NCBI RefSeq assembly: GCF_015277775.1
Contig: NZ_CP063849.1
Location: 434,001-498,000, forward strand
DNA length: 64,000 bases
Direction: 5' to 3'
Origin: Paludibaculum fermentans
GTDB taxonomy: Bacteria; Acidobacteriota; Terriglobia; Bryobacterales; Bryobacteraceae
The position numbers and the translations under genes were made by a program. The notes under the pieces were generated by a model. That model saw only the letters and a list, made by a program, of their open reading frames with translations. It ran no database searches and was not told the DNA's origin. Shown piece by piece: positions 37,490-46,870 of this stretch. How positions within the stretch are numbered: the first letter of the stretch is position 1; every line of letters begins with the position of its first letter.

Positions 37490-38674
37490 CTAGACGATCC
37501 GGAGGCCCAGCACCTGGGCCAGGATCATCGCCTGGCCGGGTTCGACGATGGCTCCGCGCAGGTCGTGGATCCCCACTTGCATGCCTTCCAGTTGGGAGGT
37601 GCGGAAGTCCGTGTCGCGCAGCGTGGCGCCCTGGAGATCGGCCCGGGCCAGATCGCAGTTGCGGATCACCGTGCCGCTGAGGTCGGCGGACCGCAGGTCG
37701 GAGTCCTGCCAGTTGCAACCCTCGAACTCGGAGTTCTGGAAGCGGGCGCCGCTCAGGCTGGCATACCGCAGGTCTGAATTCAGAATCAGCACGTCGCGCG
37801 CATCGAGGGATCCAGTGGCCAGGCCCGCCAGCCGGCAATCGACGAACTCTACTCGTTCCAGCACCATCCGCTGTGCCCGGAGGTTGGCCAGGTCGCAGTT
37901 CACCAGCCGGACGTCTTTCCAGACGACGGATTCGAACTCGGATTCCGCCAGGCGCGTTTGATCCAGGATGCATCCGTCTGCCGTGAAGGTCGCGGCTTTC
38001 CGCCCGGCGCATTCCCCTTGACGGATGTGCTGGAGGTGCAAGGCGATCATCTCGCCCTGGGCGAACGGGCTCTGCGGATCTGCCGGAGCCGCAAGCCCGG
38101 CGGCGAGCTGAGGGGCCGTTCGGGGCGCGGCCGAATTCTCCTTGCCGCTCGGACTGGGCTGGGCCAGCGTTGGCAGCGCTGGGGCGGGACTCGCCAGTGC
38201 CCGGATCTGGTCGGCATGGCGGCGGGCGTGACCGTCCATCAACTGGACGAGTTCTGCGCCGTTCACCGGTCCGAAGAACGGATGCTTGACCCCAATGGCG
38301 TACATCGCGTCACCGCGCGCTTCCACCAGCCGGATGGCCCGGTCGCGGGTTTCGAGGAACGCCTGCGCTGCTTCGACCAGGGTGGTGAATCGGCCTTTCG
38401 GCCGCAGGGCGGACGGCGCCTCCCGCTTTTCGAACTGGTTCCGCATGATGGTGAACAGGCGGAGTTCGCGGTCGTGATCGCGCTGAGGCTCGATCGAGCG
38501 CCCCATGTCGATCCAGCGCAGATGGCGCTCCTCGACGACGATGACATGCTCGATGCACTCAAGAATCGACCACTGGTTCGGGTCCGGCTTGGCGGGGGCC
38601 TGTTCCTCGGTGACGCCGGACAGGGCGTCCAGGAAGTCCTGCCGGCCAGCTTCGAGCAGCGCCGCAAGCCGCAT
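37490..38674 (-). CDS. DinB-like four-helix domain fused to pentapeptide repeats
   Basis: A 394-residue two-part protein. Residues 1 to about 165 look like a DinB/YfiT-like four-helix bundle (NQWSILECIEHVIVVEERHL near residue 34, and ELVQLMDGHARRHADQI near 148), with the three His expected to bind a metal. After a Pro/Ala-rich linker, residues about 235-375 are pentapeptide repeats of the A(D/N)LxX type, for example DLRSADLSGTVIRNCDLARAD. These fold into a right-handed beta-helix. DinB domains often act as metal-dependent thiol transferases; pentapeptide proteins can mimic DNA or act as scaffolds. The gene is 9 bases downstream of the NHL protein gene on the same strand and its stop lies 5 bases from the GNAT stop. 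Confidence 0.82.
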   Translation of the reverse strand: MRLAALLEAGRQDFLDALSGVTEEQAPAKPDPNQWSILECIEHVIVVEERHLRWIDMGRSIEPQRDHDRELRLFTIMRNQFEKREAPSALRPKGRFTTLVEAAQAFLETRDRAIRLVEARGDAMYAIGVKHPFFGPVNGAELVQLMDGHARRHADQIRALASPAPALPTLAQPSPSGKENSAAPRTAPQLAAGLAAPADPQSPFAQGEMIALHLQHIRQGECAGRKAATFTADGCILDQTRLAESEFESVVWKDVRLVNCDLANLRAQRMVLERVEFVDCRLAGLATGSLDARDVLILNSDLRYASLSGARFQNSEFEGCNWQDSDLRSADLSGTVIRNCDLARADLQGATLRDTDFRTSQLEGMQVGIHDLRGAIVEPGQAMILAQVLGLRIV

Positions 38675-38682
38675 AGGCTGAG

Positions 38683-40257
38683 TTAGTTGGAGCGAACCGC
38701 CGTGTAGATGGCCTTCTGGGCCACCGTGCCGTCCTTCATGAGCATCACTGGGATGGCGTCGTTGTCTTCGATGTTCGGGACGACGACGTTCAGGCGCTTG
38801 GCTCCGGAACCGTCACCGGCCTCTCCGGCGTAGCTGATGTCGGCAGGCATGTGGCCGAAATAGATCTGGATGCGGCCGAGTGTCTCGTTGATCTGCTCGT
38901 CGGTATCACCCAAACCGTTGGCGTACATGGTGATCGTCTCGCCGATGTGCGCCGGGCGGGAAGCCGTGCCGGCCAGGGCGTCGGTGGGCAGCACCAGGGT
39001 CTGGTTGTCGCTGAGCAGGGCGTTCACGTACTGCTTGCCGCCGAGGTTCAGCGAGGTGGGGGCCGAGAGTCCGAGGTCCACCACCGGGGTCAGCAGGGCA
39101 ACGCGGTGGTTCTGGTTATCGGTGACATAGATCTTACCGCCGCTGCCGATCGTGACCGAGGAAGGGAAGCGCAATTCCGCGTCAATCGCCGCGCCGCCGT
39201 CGCCGCTCAACCCATAGGTGCCGTTGCCGGCGATGGTGTGGATGATGCCGTCGGTGGTCACCATGCGGATGCGCATGTTGAAAGAATCAGCGATGAACAG
39301 GTTGCCGGCGGTATCGACCGCCACCCACTTGGGGTAGAACAGGGAGGCCTGGGTAGCTGGGATTTCGTCGCCCGTGTAACCGTATACGCCGCTGCCCGCG
39401 ACCGTCTGGATGTTGCCGTCCGTCGTCACTTTACGGATGACGTGGTTGTTCGTGTCGGCGATGTAAAGATTGCCGGCCGCATCGAAGTTGATGCCTTGAG
39501 GGTCGAACAGCGAAGCTTCCGTGGCCAACCCGCCGTCGCCGTAACGGCGCTGCGCACCATCACCCACTACCGTGTCGATAGTGGAGTTGCTCGCCAGGAT
39601 CTTGCGGATGCGGCTGTTATAGGTGTCCGCGATGTACAGATTGCCGCTGGAGTCGCGAGCCAGCGCAGTGGGCCGGTTCAACTGGGCCGCCGTCGCCTTG
39701 GGGTCGGTATCCGTGACGGTTGCGGTGCCGGTGTCGACGCCGTCTCCGTCGCCGCTGAAACCGGCGACATTGGTCCCGGCGAAGGTGGAGATCTTGCCGG
39801 TCGAGGTGGTGATCTTGCGAATGACGTGGTTCAGCGTGTCGGCGATGTAGATATCGCCCGTGGGGTCGATCAACAGCCCACAAGGCGCGTTCAGTGTGCC
39901 GCTGGTGGCCACGGCGTCGTCGCCTGTCCAGGAAGCGGTGTCGGTTCCGGCGATGGTCGTGATGATGCCCGAGGTGGAGACCTTGCGGATGCGGTGGTGC
40001 ACCTGGTCCGCGATATAGACGTTGCCGGCGGAATCGATGGCGACGCTATACGGGTTGTTTAGCTGGGCCGAGGTAGCGGGACCGTCGTCGCCGGCGAATT
40101 CCGTAGCGTCGTTGGCGCCGGTTCCGGCAAAGGTCGAAATCACGTAGGAGGGAACAGACTGGGCGGAACTAACGAGTGGCAGCCCCAGCAGCAGGCCGCC
40201 GCCAACCAGGGCGCCGGCAAACTTCCGCTTCAAACCGCCAATTCGAGCAATCGACAT
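38683..40257 (-). CDS. Secreted NHL-repeat protein with TIGR03437-type C terminus
   Basis: About 524 residues from ATG 40257 (AAGGA 9 bases upstream; a TTG two codons earlier is the alternative). A Sec-type signal runs to about residue 33 (LVGGGLLLGLPLVSSAQ). Residues about 40-390 hold six NHL-type units with very regular cores: NVYIADQVHHRIRKVS, DIYIADTLNHVIRKIT, NLYIADTYNSRIRKIL, NLYIADTNNHVIRKVT, NLFIADSFNMRIRMVT and KIYVTDNQNHRVALLT. Each repeat is preceded by STFAGT/TVAGSG-like turns with the motif GDGGxAT. The C-terminal about 110 residues match the 'Solibacter' TIGR03437-type fold (HIGETITMYANGLG). It is presumably an extracellular protein; ligand unknown. Confidence 0.87.
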   Translation of the reverse strand: MSIARIGGLKRKFAGALVGGGLLLGLPLVSSAQSVPSYVISTFAGTGANDATEFAGDDGPATSAQLNNPYSVAIDSAGNVYIADQVHHRIRKVSTSGIITTIAGTDTASWTGDDAVATSGTLNAPCGLLIDPTGDIYIADTLNHVIRKITTSTGKISTFAGTNVAGFSGDGDGVDTGTATVTDTDPKATAAQLNRPTALARDSSGNLYIADTYNSRIRKILASNSTIDTVVGDGAQRRYGDGGLATEASLFDPQGINFDAAGNLYIADTNNHVIRKVTTDGNIQTVAGSGVYGYTGDEIPATQASLFYPKWVAVDTAGNLFIADSFNMRIRMVTTDGIIHTIAGNGTYGLSGDGGAAIDAELRFPSSVTIGSGGKIYVTDNQNHRVALLTPVVDLGLSAPTSLNLGGKQYVNALLSDNQTLVLPTDALAGTASRPAHIGETITMYANGLGDTDEQINETLGRIQIYFGHMPADISYAGEAGDGSGAKRLNVVVPNIEDNDAIPVMLMKDGTVAQKAIYTAVRSN

Positions 40258-40473
40258 TCGCAAAGGTCCTTCCTTCTCCCCAAATTCGCACCTCTGGCAG
40301 CATTGCCCCGATATGTGCGAAACAACCTAGACGGCCACACGGTCCGGCAGGTTTCCTGAACCTCTCCGGGCCTACGATCGGGCTCAGCCCAAAGGGCTTC
40401 CCAATACATCGGAGTATACCACTTGGGCTTTGGAGATCCCCTTTCCGCTGGCGCCGCCTCGGCTCGGCATGAT

Positions 40474-41313
40474 ATGACTCTTTCGATGCTTACCCGCCGA
40501 TCGCTGCTCGCCGCCGCCGCCGCGGCTCCCCTGGTTGCCGCCAATCGCGCCAAGATCCGAATCGGGGTGATGGATGGCGTGGTCGGCAAGCGCTCCGATC
40601 CGGCGTCCGTCGAACTCGCCAGCCGCGCCGGCGCGGAAGGACTCCAGGTCACCCTGGGGCGCCAGTCGTCAGACGGGCACCTGGTTCTCGCGAACGCCGC
40701 ACTGCAGGGCCAGTTTCTCGCTAACTCCAAGCAATATAAGCTTCCCCTGGTCGCCACCTATATCGACATCCTGCATGCAAGTTGCCTGAAGAGCGATCCC
40801 CAGGCGGTTAAGTGGGGCGTCGAGGGCATCGACATCACCCGGCGCCTGGACGCGAAGATCCTGATGCTGGTCTTCTTCGGAAACTGCGCGCTCACCGCCC
40901 GAGCCGAGATGGATGCTGTTGTGGGGCCGCTCAAAGAGCTGTGCCGCGAAGCGGAAAAGGCCCACATCACGCTAGGGTTTGAGAACACGATTCCGGCTGA
41001 CGACGATCTGCGGATTCTGGACCAGGTGGGTTCGCCTGCCTTGAAGATCTGGTACGACATCGGCAACGCGACCAACCAATATAAGGTCGATCCGGCGCAG
41101 GAGATCCGCCAGTTGGGCCGTGAACGGATCTGCCAGCTCCACTTCAAGGACAAGGGTTACCTGGGTGAGGGCGACGTGAATGTGAAGGCGGCCCTGGCGG
41201 CGTTGAACGACATCCGGTATGAGGGCTATGTCACGCTGGAAACCAACGCCCCGTCAAAGGACGTGGAAGAGGACCTGCGCCGCAATGTGAAGTATCTACG
41301 GCGTCTGCTGTGA
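40474..41313 (+). CDS. Sugar phosphate isomerase/epimerase-like TIM-barrel protein, exported
   Basis: A 279-residue protein of the AP endonuclease 2/xylose isomerase-like family. ATG 40474 is chosen (ATG 40486 is an alternative); it gives a Tat-like signal with LTRRSLLAAAAAAPL. The barrel shows IRIGVMDGVVG, LGFENTIP with a metal-ligand Glu, LKIWYDIGNATNQY with Asp, CQLHFKDKG with His and YVTLETNAP with Glu. These are the metal-binding positions of sugar epimerases. Secreted versions are frequent in Planctomycetes and Acidobacteria and have unknown substrates. The 3' end overlaps the convergent ATPase gene by 18 bases. Confidence 0.83.
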   Translation: MTLSMLTRRSLLAAAAAAPLVAANRAKIRIGVMDGVVGKRSDPASVELASRAGAEGLQVTLGRQSSDGHLVLANAALQGQFLANSKQYKLPLVATYIDILHASCLKSDPQAVKWGVEGIDITRRLDAKILMLVFFGNCALTARAEMDAVVGPLKELCREAEKAHITLGFENTIPADDDLRILDQVGSPALKIWYDIGNATNQYKVDPAQEIRQLGRERICQLHFKDKGYLGEGDVNVKAALAALNDIRYEGYVTLETNAPSKDVEEDLRRNVKYLRRLL

Positions 41314-42741
41314 CGGCTGGGTCTCCGATTCGCCCATCCAGTAGCACAGCAGCGGCGCCGGGACGCGCATGATCTTGGCCGCGCCTTCCGCCGTCCCGGG
41401 CAGCAGGCCCAGGTCAGAGGGCGACTTCGTGACGACGTAGCCGCGCTCCACGTGCTTCTCAGCGCAGAATTCCAGCAGGCCTTTCAATTCGCGCAGCCCG
41501 GTGTGCTGGGCGCGGTACTTCACCTCGAACGGGATCAGCATGCCGCCGAGCTCGGCGATGAGATCCACCTCCCGGTCTTTCTTCCCGCGCCAATAGGTGA
41601 AGCGCACCTGCATGGAGTAGTAGCGGGCGTAGAGGTGCTTGAAGACCGCTGTTTCGGTGGCGATGCCAAGCCCGGTAGGGTCGTCCAGCAACCCCTTTCC
41701 TTTCAACATGACGGCAGGCGCCAGCGCCGCGTCGGCGAGGTAGATCTTGTACTTCCCGCGCAGGACGTCCTTGCCGTAGCCGAACGGCTGCAGGCGGTAG
41801 ATGAGGTGCGTCGCCTCCAGCAGTTCGATGAAGTGCTGGGCGGTGGGCCGCTTCACTTCGAGGTTGCCGCACAGATCCGGCATGTCCAGCAGTCCGCCGT
41901 CGCGAAGACATAGATACAGGAAGGTTTGCTCGAGGTCCAGCACGCGGCGCACGCCGAACAAGGCGGTCATGTCGCGCTTCAGCACCTTGTCGATGATGTC
42001 CTCGCGCAACAGGCGCTGGACGCTGGTGATGCTCTCCACCTGCGCGGTTTGCGGGAAACCGCCGCGCATCAGGTACTCGTGGAAGTGGGCCACGTAGGGT
42101 TCAGCGAGTTCCTGGACGTCCCGCAGTTCGCCCGGTTCCCAGTCGAACAATTCGGCCAGGCTGCGCAGGCGGGGCAGGGAAGGCAGGACGACCTTCTTGA
42201 TCTGTAAATATTCGTAAAAAGAGAGAGTTGAGAGCCGGATGGCGTGCCAGCGCCCGACCGCCGATTCGGGATCGGTGACCGCCAGCGGCATGGCGGAGCC
42301 GGTGAAGACAATGCGGCGGTCGCGGGTGAAGTCGACCTCCAGCTTGATCCAGGTGCCCCAGCCGCGGATGAACTGGGCCTCGTCCAGGAAGAGGTATTCG
42401 GGCCCTTCCGCGCGAGGTTCGCGCTGCCGCCAGGCTTCCAGGACGGCGTCGATTCCGGCCAGTTTCAGCAGGGGGTGGTCAAAGGTCGCGTACAGGATAT
42501 TGGCCGCGGGCACGCCATCGGCGAGGAGTGCGGCGACGGCCTGGAGGAGGAGAGTGGTCTTGCCGACCTGCCGGGCGCCCGAGAGCAAAACGGCGCGCGG
42601 CGCGGGCGGCTTCTTCAGCCAGATTTGCAGTTCGCGCCAGGCGGCCCGGCGCCAGGGAGGAAGCTCCGGCAGCGGCTGGCCGCGCCACCAGGGATTGAAA
42701 CGGCCCAGGACGGCGGCGAGTTCTTCGGAAGAGACCTCCAT
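41296..42741 (-). CDS. AAA-type ATPase with DUF4143 C terminus
   Basis: A 481-residue ATPase of the AAA_14/DUF4143 type. Walker A is GARQVGKTT at residues 56-63 and Walker B is EYLFLDEAQF. Sensor-like FTGSAMPL follows. The C-terminal half has the DUF4143 segment with YRAQHTGLRELKGLLEF and a restriction-endonuclease-like core motif (REVDLIAELGGMLIPFEVKYR). This family is common, often in multiple copies, and its function is not established; links to toxin-antitoxin or defence roles have been suggested by position only. It starts immediately behind a promoter-like element and appears leaderless. Confidence 0.88.
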   Translation of the reverse strand: MEVSSEELAAVLGRFNPWWRGQPLPELPPWRRAAWRELQIWLKKPPAPRAVLLSGARQVGKTTLLLQAVAALLADGVPAANILYATFDHPLLKLAGIDAVLEAWRQREPRAEGPEYLFLDEAQFIRGWGTWIKLEVDFTRDRRIVFTGSAMPLAVTDPESAVGRWHAIRLSTLSFYEYLQIKKVVLPSLPRLRSLAELFDWEPGELRDVQELAEPYVAHFHEYLMRGGFPQTAQVESITSVQRLLREDIIDKVLKRDMTALFGVRRVLDLEQTFLYLCLRDGGLLDMPDLCGNLEVKRPTAQHFIELLEATHLIYRLQPFGYGKDVLRGKYKIYLADAALAPAVMLKGKGLLDDPTGLGIATETAVFKHLYARYYSMQVRFTYWRGKKDREVDLIAELGGMLIPFEVKYRAQHTGLRELKGLLEFCAEKHVERGYVVTKSPSDLGLLPGTAEGAAKIMRVPAPLLCYWMGESETQPSQQTP

Positions 42742-42747
42742 GAGAGG

Positions 42748-42778
42748 ATAATAGCACTAAAAGCGGTGATTAGTGCAA
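42748..42778 (-). promoter_or_regulatory. Probable leaderless promoter of the DUF4143 ATPase gene with overlapping inverted repeat
   Basis: On the minus strand TTGCAC (42778-42773) and TATTAT (42753-42748) are separated by 19 bases, and TATTAT is preceded by TGC, giving an extended -10 appearance. The ATG at 42741 begins 6 bases after TATTAT, where transcription would start, so the mRNA would be leaderless. GCACTAA (42754-42760) and TTAGTGC (42770-42776) form a perfect 7-base inverted repeat between the two elements, a good position for a repressor. The stretch is AT-rich relative to its surroundings. Confidence 0.6.
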
Positions 42779-42824
42779 GTGTACTTTAACTAATAAGGTG
42801 AAATAGTGTGTTTTGGTGAGATGT

Positions 42825-42852
42825 GGGGAGCAAAACGGCCGTTTCGCTCCCC
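42825..42852 (-). terminator. Long hairpin beyond the dipeptidase gene
   Basis: GGGGAGC (42825-42831) pairs with GCTCCCC (42846-42852), and the interior AAACGGCCGTTT is itself a perfect palindrome, so the 28 bases fold into a stem broken by one mismatch. It lies 10 bases after the stop codon of the M20 gene. There is no T-run on either strand, so it may stabilise the 3' end or act with a factor rather than as a classical intrinsic terminator. Confidence 0.5.
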
Positions 42853-42862
42853 TACGGGCAGG

Positions 42863-44218
42863 TCAGGCGCCGAGGCGCTCCAGGTAGCGGATGACGGCGT
42901 CGATGCCGTTGTAGAAGTTGGGTACGTGGAACTTCTCGTTGGGCGAGTGCAGGTTGTCGTCCGGCAGCCCGAAGCCCATCAAAACACTGGGGATGCCCAG
43001 GTGGGTGTCGAACAGGCCGACGATCGGGATCGACCCTCCGCTGCGGATGTAGACGGTCTTTTTGCCAAAGACTTCTTCCATCGCCAGGGCCGACTCGTGA
43101 ATGAACTTGTTGTCCGGGTTCACCAGCGACGGCCCGGCGCCGTGCAGGAACTTGTACTCCGCCTTGACGCCCTTGGGGGTGACGGCGGCGATGGCGGACT
43201 TCAGTTGGCTGATGGCTTCGTCCGGGCGTTGGTCAGCAACCAGGCGCATGGAGATTTTGGCTACGGCGCGGGCGGGAATCACCGTCTTGGCGCCTTCGCC
43301 GACAAAGCCGCCGCGAATGCCGTGGACTTCGAAGGTCGGGCGGGCCCAGGTCTTGTCGAACACGGAGAAGCCGGGTTCGCCGGTGATCGCCGTGGCGCCG
43401 ATCTCCTTTTCGAGGTACTCCTTCTCGTCGAAGGGCAGGCTGGCCCACGCCTCGGCCTCGGCCGGAGCGGGTTTCACGACGCGATCGTAAAAACCGGGAA
43501 TCAGGATGTGGCCGTCCTTGTCCTTGAGGGCGGTGAGGATCTCGGCGATGGCCATGATCGGATTGGGGGCGGCTCCGCCGTAGACACCCGAGTGCAGGTC
43601 CTGCCGGGCGGCCTCGACGTGCAGTTCGCCGTACACGATGCCGCGCAGGCCGATGCAGATGGAGGGCAGACCCGGCGCGAACATCTCGCTGTCGCAGATG
43701 ATGGCGGCGTCGGCGGCCAGTTGGGCGGGCTTTTCAGCGACATAGGCTTCGATGGCCTCGCCGCCGCACTCTTCCTCGCCCTCGATCAGGAACTTGATGT
43801 TGATGGGCAGTTTGCCGTCACGCTTCATCAGCCACTCGACGGCCTTGACGAGAATCCACGTCTGGCCCTTGTCGTCGGTGGCTCCGCGGGCGTAGATGTT
43901 GTTGTCGCGAATCTCGGGTTCGAAGGGGGGCGACTTCCACTCGTCCAGCGGGTCGGCCGGCTGCACGTCGTAGTGACCGTAGAGCAGCAGCGTCGGCTTG
44001 CCGGAGGCGCCCAGCCATTCTCCATAAACCAGTGGGTGATTTGCGCGATGGATCTGTTCCGTGCGCGTCATGCCGGCGCGGAGCAGGGCGGCTTCGACGG
44101 TGTCGGCGGCCTTGCGCATGTCCGGCTCGTGTTCCGGCAAAGTGCTGATACTTGGGATCTTGAGCAGTTCGATGAGCTCGTCAAGCGCTTGTTTCTTGAA
44201 GCTTTCGATATCAGGCAT
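42863..44218 (-). CDS. M20-family dipeptidase
   Basis: A 451-residue zinc metallopeptidase of the M20 group (CNDP/PepV-like). I start it at ATG 44218, preceded by a GAGG-containing site; an upstream in-frame start would add 20 residues. Zinc-site motifs are LLYGHYDVQPADP (His82, Asp84), ARGATDDKGQ (Asp115) and IEGEEECGG with the catalytic Glu pair; a dimerisation domain with DLHSGVYGG follows. It should hydrolyse dipeptides in the cytoplasm. It is divergent from the DUF255 gene across 58 bases. Confidence 0.93.
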   Translation of the reverse strand: MPDIESFKKQALDELIELLKIPSISTLPEHEPDMRKAADTVEAALLRAGMTRTEQIHRANHPLVYGEWLGASGKPTLLLYGHYDVQPADPLDEWKSPPFEPEIRDNNIYARGATDDKGQTWILVKAVEWLMKRDGKLPINIKFLIEGEEECGGEAIEAYVAEKPAQLAADAAIICDSEMFAPGLPSICIGLRGIVYGELHVEAARQDLHSGVYGGAAPNPIMAIAEILTALKDKDGHILIPGFYDRVVKPAPAEAEAWASLPFDEKEYLEKEIGATAITGEPGFSVFDKTWARPTFEVHGIRGGFVGEGAKTVIPARAVAKISMRLVADQRPDEAISQLKSAIAAVTPKGVKAEYKFLHGAGPSLVNPDNKFIHESALAMEEVFGKKTVYIRSGGSIPIVGLFDTHLGIPSVLMGFGLPDDNLHSPNEKFHVPNFYNGIDAVIRYLERLGA

Positions 44219-44276
44219 GAATCCAACCTCTCGTCCGTTAGAATAGTCCTTTCCCGCACCTTCTGGTCTTACCCCC

Positions 44277-46262
44277 ATGCATACAAATCGTCTGATTCAC
44301 GAGAAGAGTCCCTATCTGCTGCAACACGCCCGCAATCCGGTGGATTGGTATCCCTGGGGGCCGGAGGCTTTTCAAAAGGCGCGCGACGAGGACAAGCCCA
44401 TCTTCCTGTCCGCCGGCTACTCCACCTGCCACTGGTGCCACGTGATGGAGCGTGAATCCTTCGAAAACGAAGCCATTGCAGCGCAGATCAACCGCGACTT
44501 CGTGGCTGTGAAACTGGATCGCGAAGAGCGCCCTGACATCGACCGCATCTACATGCTGTTTGTGCAGGCCACGACGGGCAGCGGCGGCTGGCCCATGTCG
44601 GTCTGGATGACTCCGGACCTGAAGCCGTTCTACGGCGGGACGTACTTCCCGCCCGACAACCGCTACGGCCGGCCCGGCTTCGGCTATGTCCTACAGCAGT
44701 TGGCGCAGGCGTGGAAGGAGCAGCGCGACAAGCTGATCTCTTCGAGCATCTCGATCCTGGGTGAGTTGGAGAGCCATTCCCAGGTGCAATCGGCCGGCAC
44801 CGATATTGACCGCGGAGCGTTCGACTCCAGCTACCACTACTTCCGGCGCACCTTTGATACGCACCACGGTGGCTTTGGCCAGGCTCCGAAGTTTCCGCGG
44901 CCCAGCGTGCTGGACTTCCTGTTCCGTTACTCGGTGACGGCGAAGGAGGAAGAGGCTCGCGAGATGGCGCTGACGACGCTGCGCGAGATGGCCAAGGGCG
45001 GGATGCACGACCAGCTGGGCGGCGGCTTCCACCGCTACTCGGTGGACGAACGTTGGTTCGTTCCTCACTTCGAGAAGATGCTGTACGATCAGGCGCAGCT
45101 TGCGAGTTCCTACCTGGAGGCGTACCAAATCACGCGGGATGAGGCATTTGCGGAGGTGGCGCGCGGGATCTTCGAGTATGTCCTGCGGGACATGACTCAT
45201 CCCGAGGGCGGGTTCCTTTCAGCCGAGGATGCGGATAGCGTCATCGATCCCGCGAATCCACACGAGAAGGGTGAGGGGGCGTTTTATGTCTGGTCCATGG
45301 ACGAGCTCAAGCAATTGCTGGGCGCGGACCGGGCTCTGGCGTTCGCACAGAAGTACGGCTGCCGCGAGAACGGGAATGTCGACAACGATCCGCATGCCGA
45401 GTTCACGGGCAAGAACATTCTGTACCTGAAGGACGCGTATCCGGCTCCGGAGTTCGAGAAAGAGCGTCAGGTCCTGCTGGCGGAGCGTTCGAAGCGGATC
45501 CGGCCGCACCTCGACGACAAGGTGCTGGCGTCCTGGAACGGGCTGATGATTTCGGCGTTTGCCAAGGGCGCGCAGGTGTTGCACGAGCCGCGCTATCTTG
45601 ATGCGGCGACCAAGGCGCTGGCGTTTATCCAGGGGCAGTTGGTCGTCGATGGGAAGCTGATGCGGCGCTGGCGTGAAGGCGAAGCGGCGATTGCAGGCTT
45701 CCTGGATGACTACGCGGCGCTGGCCCAGGCGTGCGTCGATGTCTATGAAGCGACGTTCGACCAGGCGCATCTGGCCTTTGGGAAGACGCTGGCCCTGTCG
45801 ATGTTGGAGCTGTTCGAGGACAAACAAAACGGCGGGTTCTATTCAACGGCCGGGGACAGCGACGAACTGGTGCTGCGGCTGAAGGAAGACTACGACGGGG
45901 CCGAGCCGGCGGGCAATTCCGTGGCGGCCGGAGCGCTGCTGCGGCTGGCGGAGTACTGCGAGTTGGAACCGCTGAAAGAGGCGGCTGGGGATACGCTGGC
46001 GGCGTTCGCTTCCCGCATCAATCAACAGGGCGTGACGATCCCGCGGATGCTGTGCGCGGTGCTGGAGAGCCAGGCTCCGAAGTCGGAGGTGAAGTTCTCG
46101 GGCGAGGCCGAGCCGCTGATCCAGGAGTTCCGCAAGCACTTCCGGCCGTTCACGACCGTCCATTGGGATCGAACCGGTGAAGCCTCGGCGATGGTATGCG
46201 AAGACTTTGTCTGCCAACCTCCAGTGACAACCGCCTCGGATTTGGTCAAACTAATAGGCTGA
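44277..46262 (+). CDS. Thioredoxin-domain DUF255 protein (YyaL/SSP411-like)
   Basis: A 661-residue protein. The N-terminal 160 residues are a thioredoxin-like DUF255 domain ([15 protein letters not shown], then PVDWYPWG) with a CxxC at Cys51-Cys54 ([10 protein letters not shown]). The remainder is an (alpha/alpha)6 barrel similar to N-acylglucosamine epimerase/cellobiose epimerase folds ([50 protein letters not shown]). The family is widespread from bacteria to humans (SPATA20) but its reaction is unknown. The next gene, tpx, starts 14 bases later, so both thiol proteins are probably one transcript. Confidence 0.92.
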   Translation: MHTNRLIHEKSPYLLQHARNPVDWYPWGPEAFQKARDEDKPIFLSAGYSTCHWCHVMERESFENEAIAAQINRDFVAVKLDREERPDIDRIYMLFVQATTGSGGWPMSVWMTPDLKPFYGGTYFPPDNRYGRPGFGYVLQQLAQAWKEQRDKLISSSISILGELESHSQVQSAGTDIDRGAFDSSYHYFRRTFDTHHGGFGQAPKFPRPSVLDFLFRYSVTAKEEEAREMALTTLREMAKGGMHDQLGGGFHRYSVDERWFVPHFEKMLYDQAQLASSYLEAYQITRDEAFAEVARGIFEYVLRDMTHPEGGFLSAEDADSVIDPANPHEKGEGAFYVWSMDELKQLLGADRALAFAQKYGCRENGNVDNDPHAEFTGKNILYLKDAYPAPEFEKERQVLLAERSKRIRPHLDDKVLASWNGLMISAFAKGAQVLHEPRYLDAATKALAFIQGQLVVDGKLMRRWREGEAAIAGFLDDYAALAQACVDVYEATFDQAHLAFGKTLALSMLELFEDKQNGGFYSTAGDSDELVLRLKEDYDGAEPAGNSVAAGALLRLAEYCELEPLKEAAGDTLAAFASRINQQGVTIPRMLCAVLESQAPKSEVKFSGEAEPLIQEFRKHFRPFTTVHWDRTGEASAMVCEDFVCQPPVTTASDLVKLIG

Positions 46263-46276
46263 GACTTGGAGGATTC

Positions 46277-46780
46277 ATGCCCCGTACAACTAGTTTTAAG
46301 GGAATGCCGCTGGAACTGGCCGGACCTGAGCTGAAGGTGGGCGATCCAGCGCCTGACTTCGATGCCGTGGACAAGTCGCTGCAGCCCATCTCGCTGGAAT
46401 CCACCTCCGGTGTGCGCGTTTTCAGCGTAGTCCCCTCGCTGGACACTCCGGTCTGCGACATGCAGACCAAAAAGTTCAATGACGAGGCGGGTAAGCTGCC
46501 GAACATCGGCTTCTACACCATCAGCGTCGATCTGCCGTTCGCCCAGAATCGCTGGTGCAACAGTTTCGGCGTGGATAACGTGAAAATGATCAGCGACCAC
46601 AAGTTCGCCAGCTTCGGTGAGAACTATGGCACGTTGATCAAGGATTGGCGCGTAGAGTCGCGGGCGATCTTCGTCATCGACAAGGACAACAAGATCCAGC
46701 ACGTGGAGTATGTGCCGGAAGTAGCAGAGCATCCCGACTACGACACGGCGCTGGCCAAAGCCAAGGAACTGGCTGGCTAG
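46277..46780 (+). CDS. tpx: Thiol peroxidase
   Basis: A 167-residue atypical 2-Cys peroxiredoxin that reduces hydroperoxides with thioredoxin. The peroxidatic cysteine is Cys60 in SLDTPVCDMQT and the resolving cysteine is Cys94 in NRWCNSFG, the spacing characteristic of Tpx. The start at ATG 46277 follows GGAGG at 5 bases. It lies 14 bases behind the DUF255 thioredoxin-like gene and is followed by an intrinsic terminator. Confidence 0.95.
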   Translation: MPRTTSFKGMPLELAGPELKVGDPAPDFDAVDKSLQPISLESTSGVRVFSVVPSLDTPVCDMQTKKFNDEAGKLPNIGFYTISVDLPFAQNRWCNSFGVDNVKMISDHKFASFGENYGTLIKDWRVESRAIFVIDKDNKIQHVEYVPEVAEHPDYDTALAKAKELAG

Positions 46781-46793
46781 TTTTGACTTACGG

Positions 46794-46838
46794 ACGCGGG
46801 GTGTTTCGGGCCGCAGGGGCGGCGGCACCCCGCGTTTT
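46794..46838 (+). terminator. Intrinsic terminator after tpx
   Basis: ACGCGGGGTG (46794-46803) pairs perfectly with CACCCCGCGT (46826-46835) and is followed by TTT. The loop is 22 bases and GC-rich. It lies 14 bases beyond the tpx stop codon. The T-run is short, so efficiency is uncertain. Confidence 0.7.
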
Positions 46839-46870
46839 CGCGCCTACATATCGAAAGAGACCCATTTCCG

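Noticed and set aside
37561-37960. Apparent tandem DNA repeats in the pentapeptide region
   Set aside because: They are the degenerate coding of pentapeptide repeats, not a separate repeat or CRISPR array; spacing is 15 bases in register with codons.
42825-42852. Classical intrinsic terminator
   Set aside because: The hairpin is strong but lacks a T-run on both strands, so I list it only as a probable 3'-end hairpin with low confidence.
46196-46276. Upstream start for tpx that adds 27 residues
   Set aside because: It overlaps the end of the DUF255 gene, and ATG 46277 has its own GGAGG and gives the standard Tpx length.
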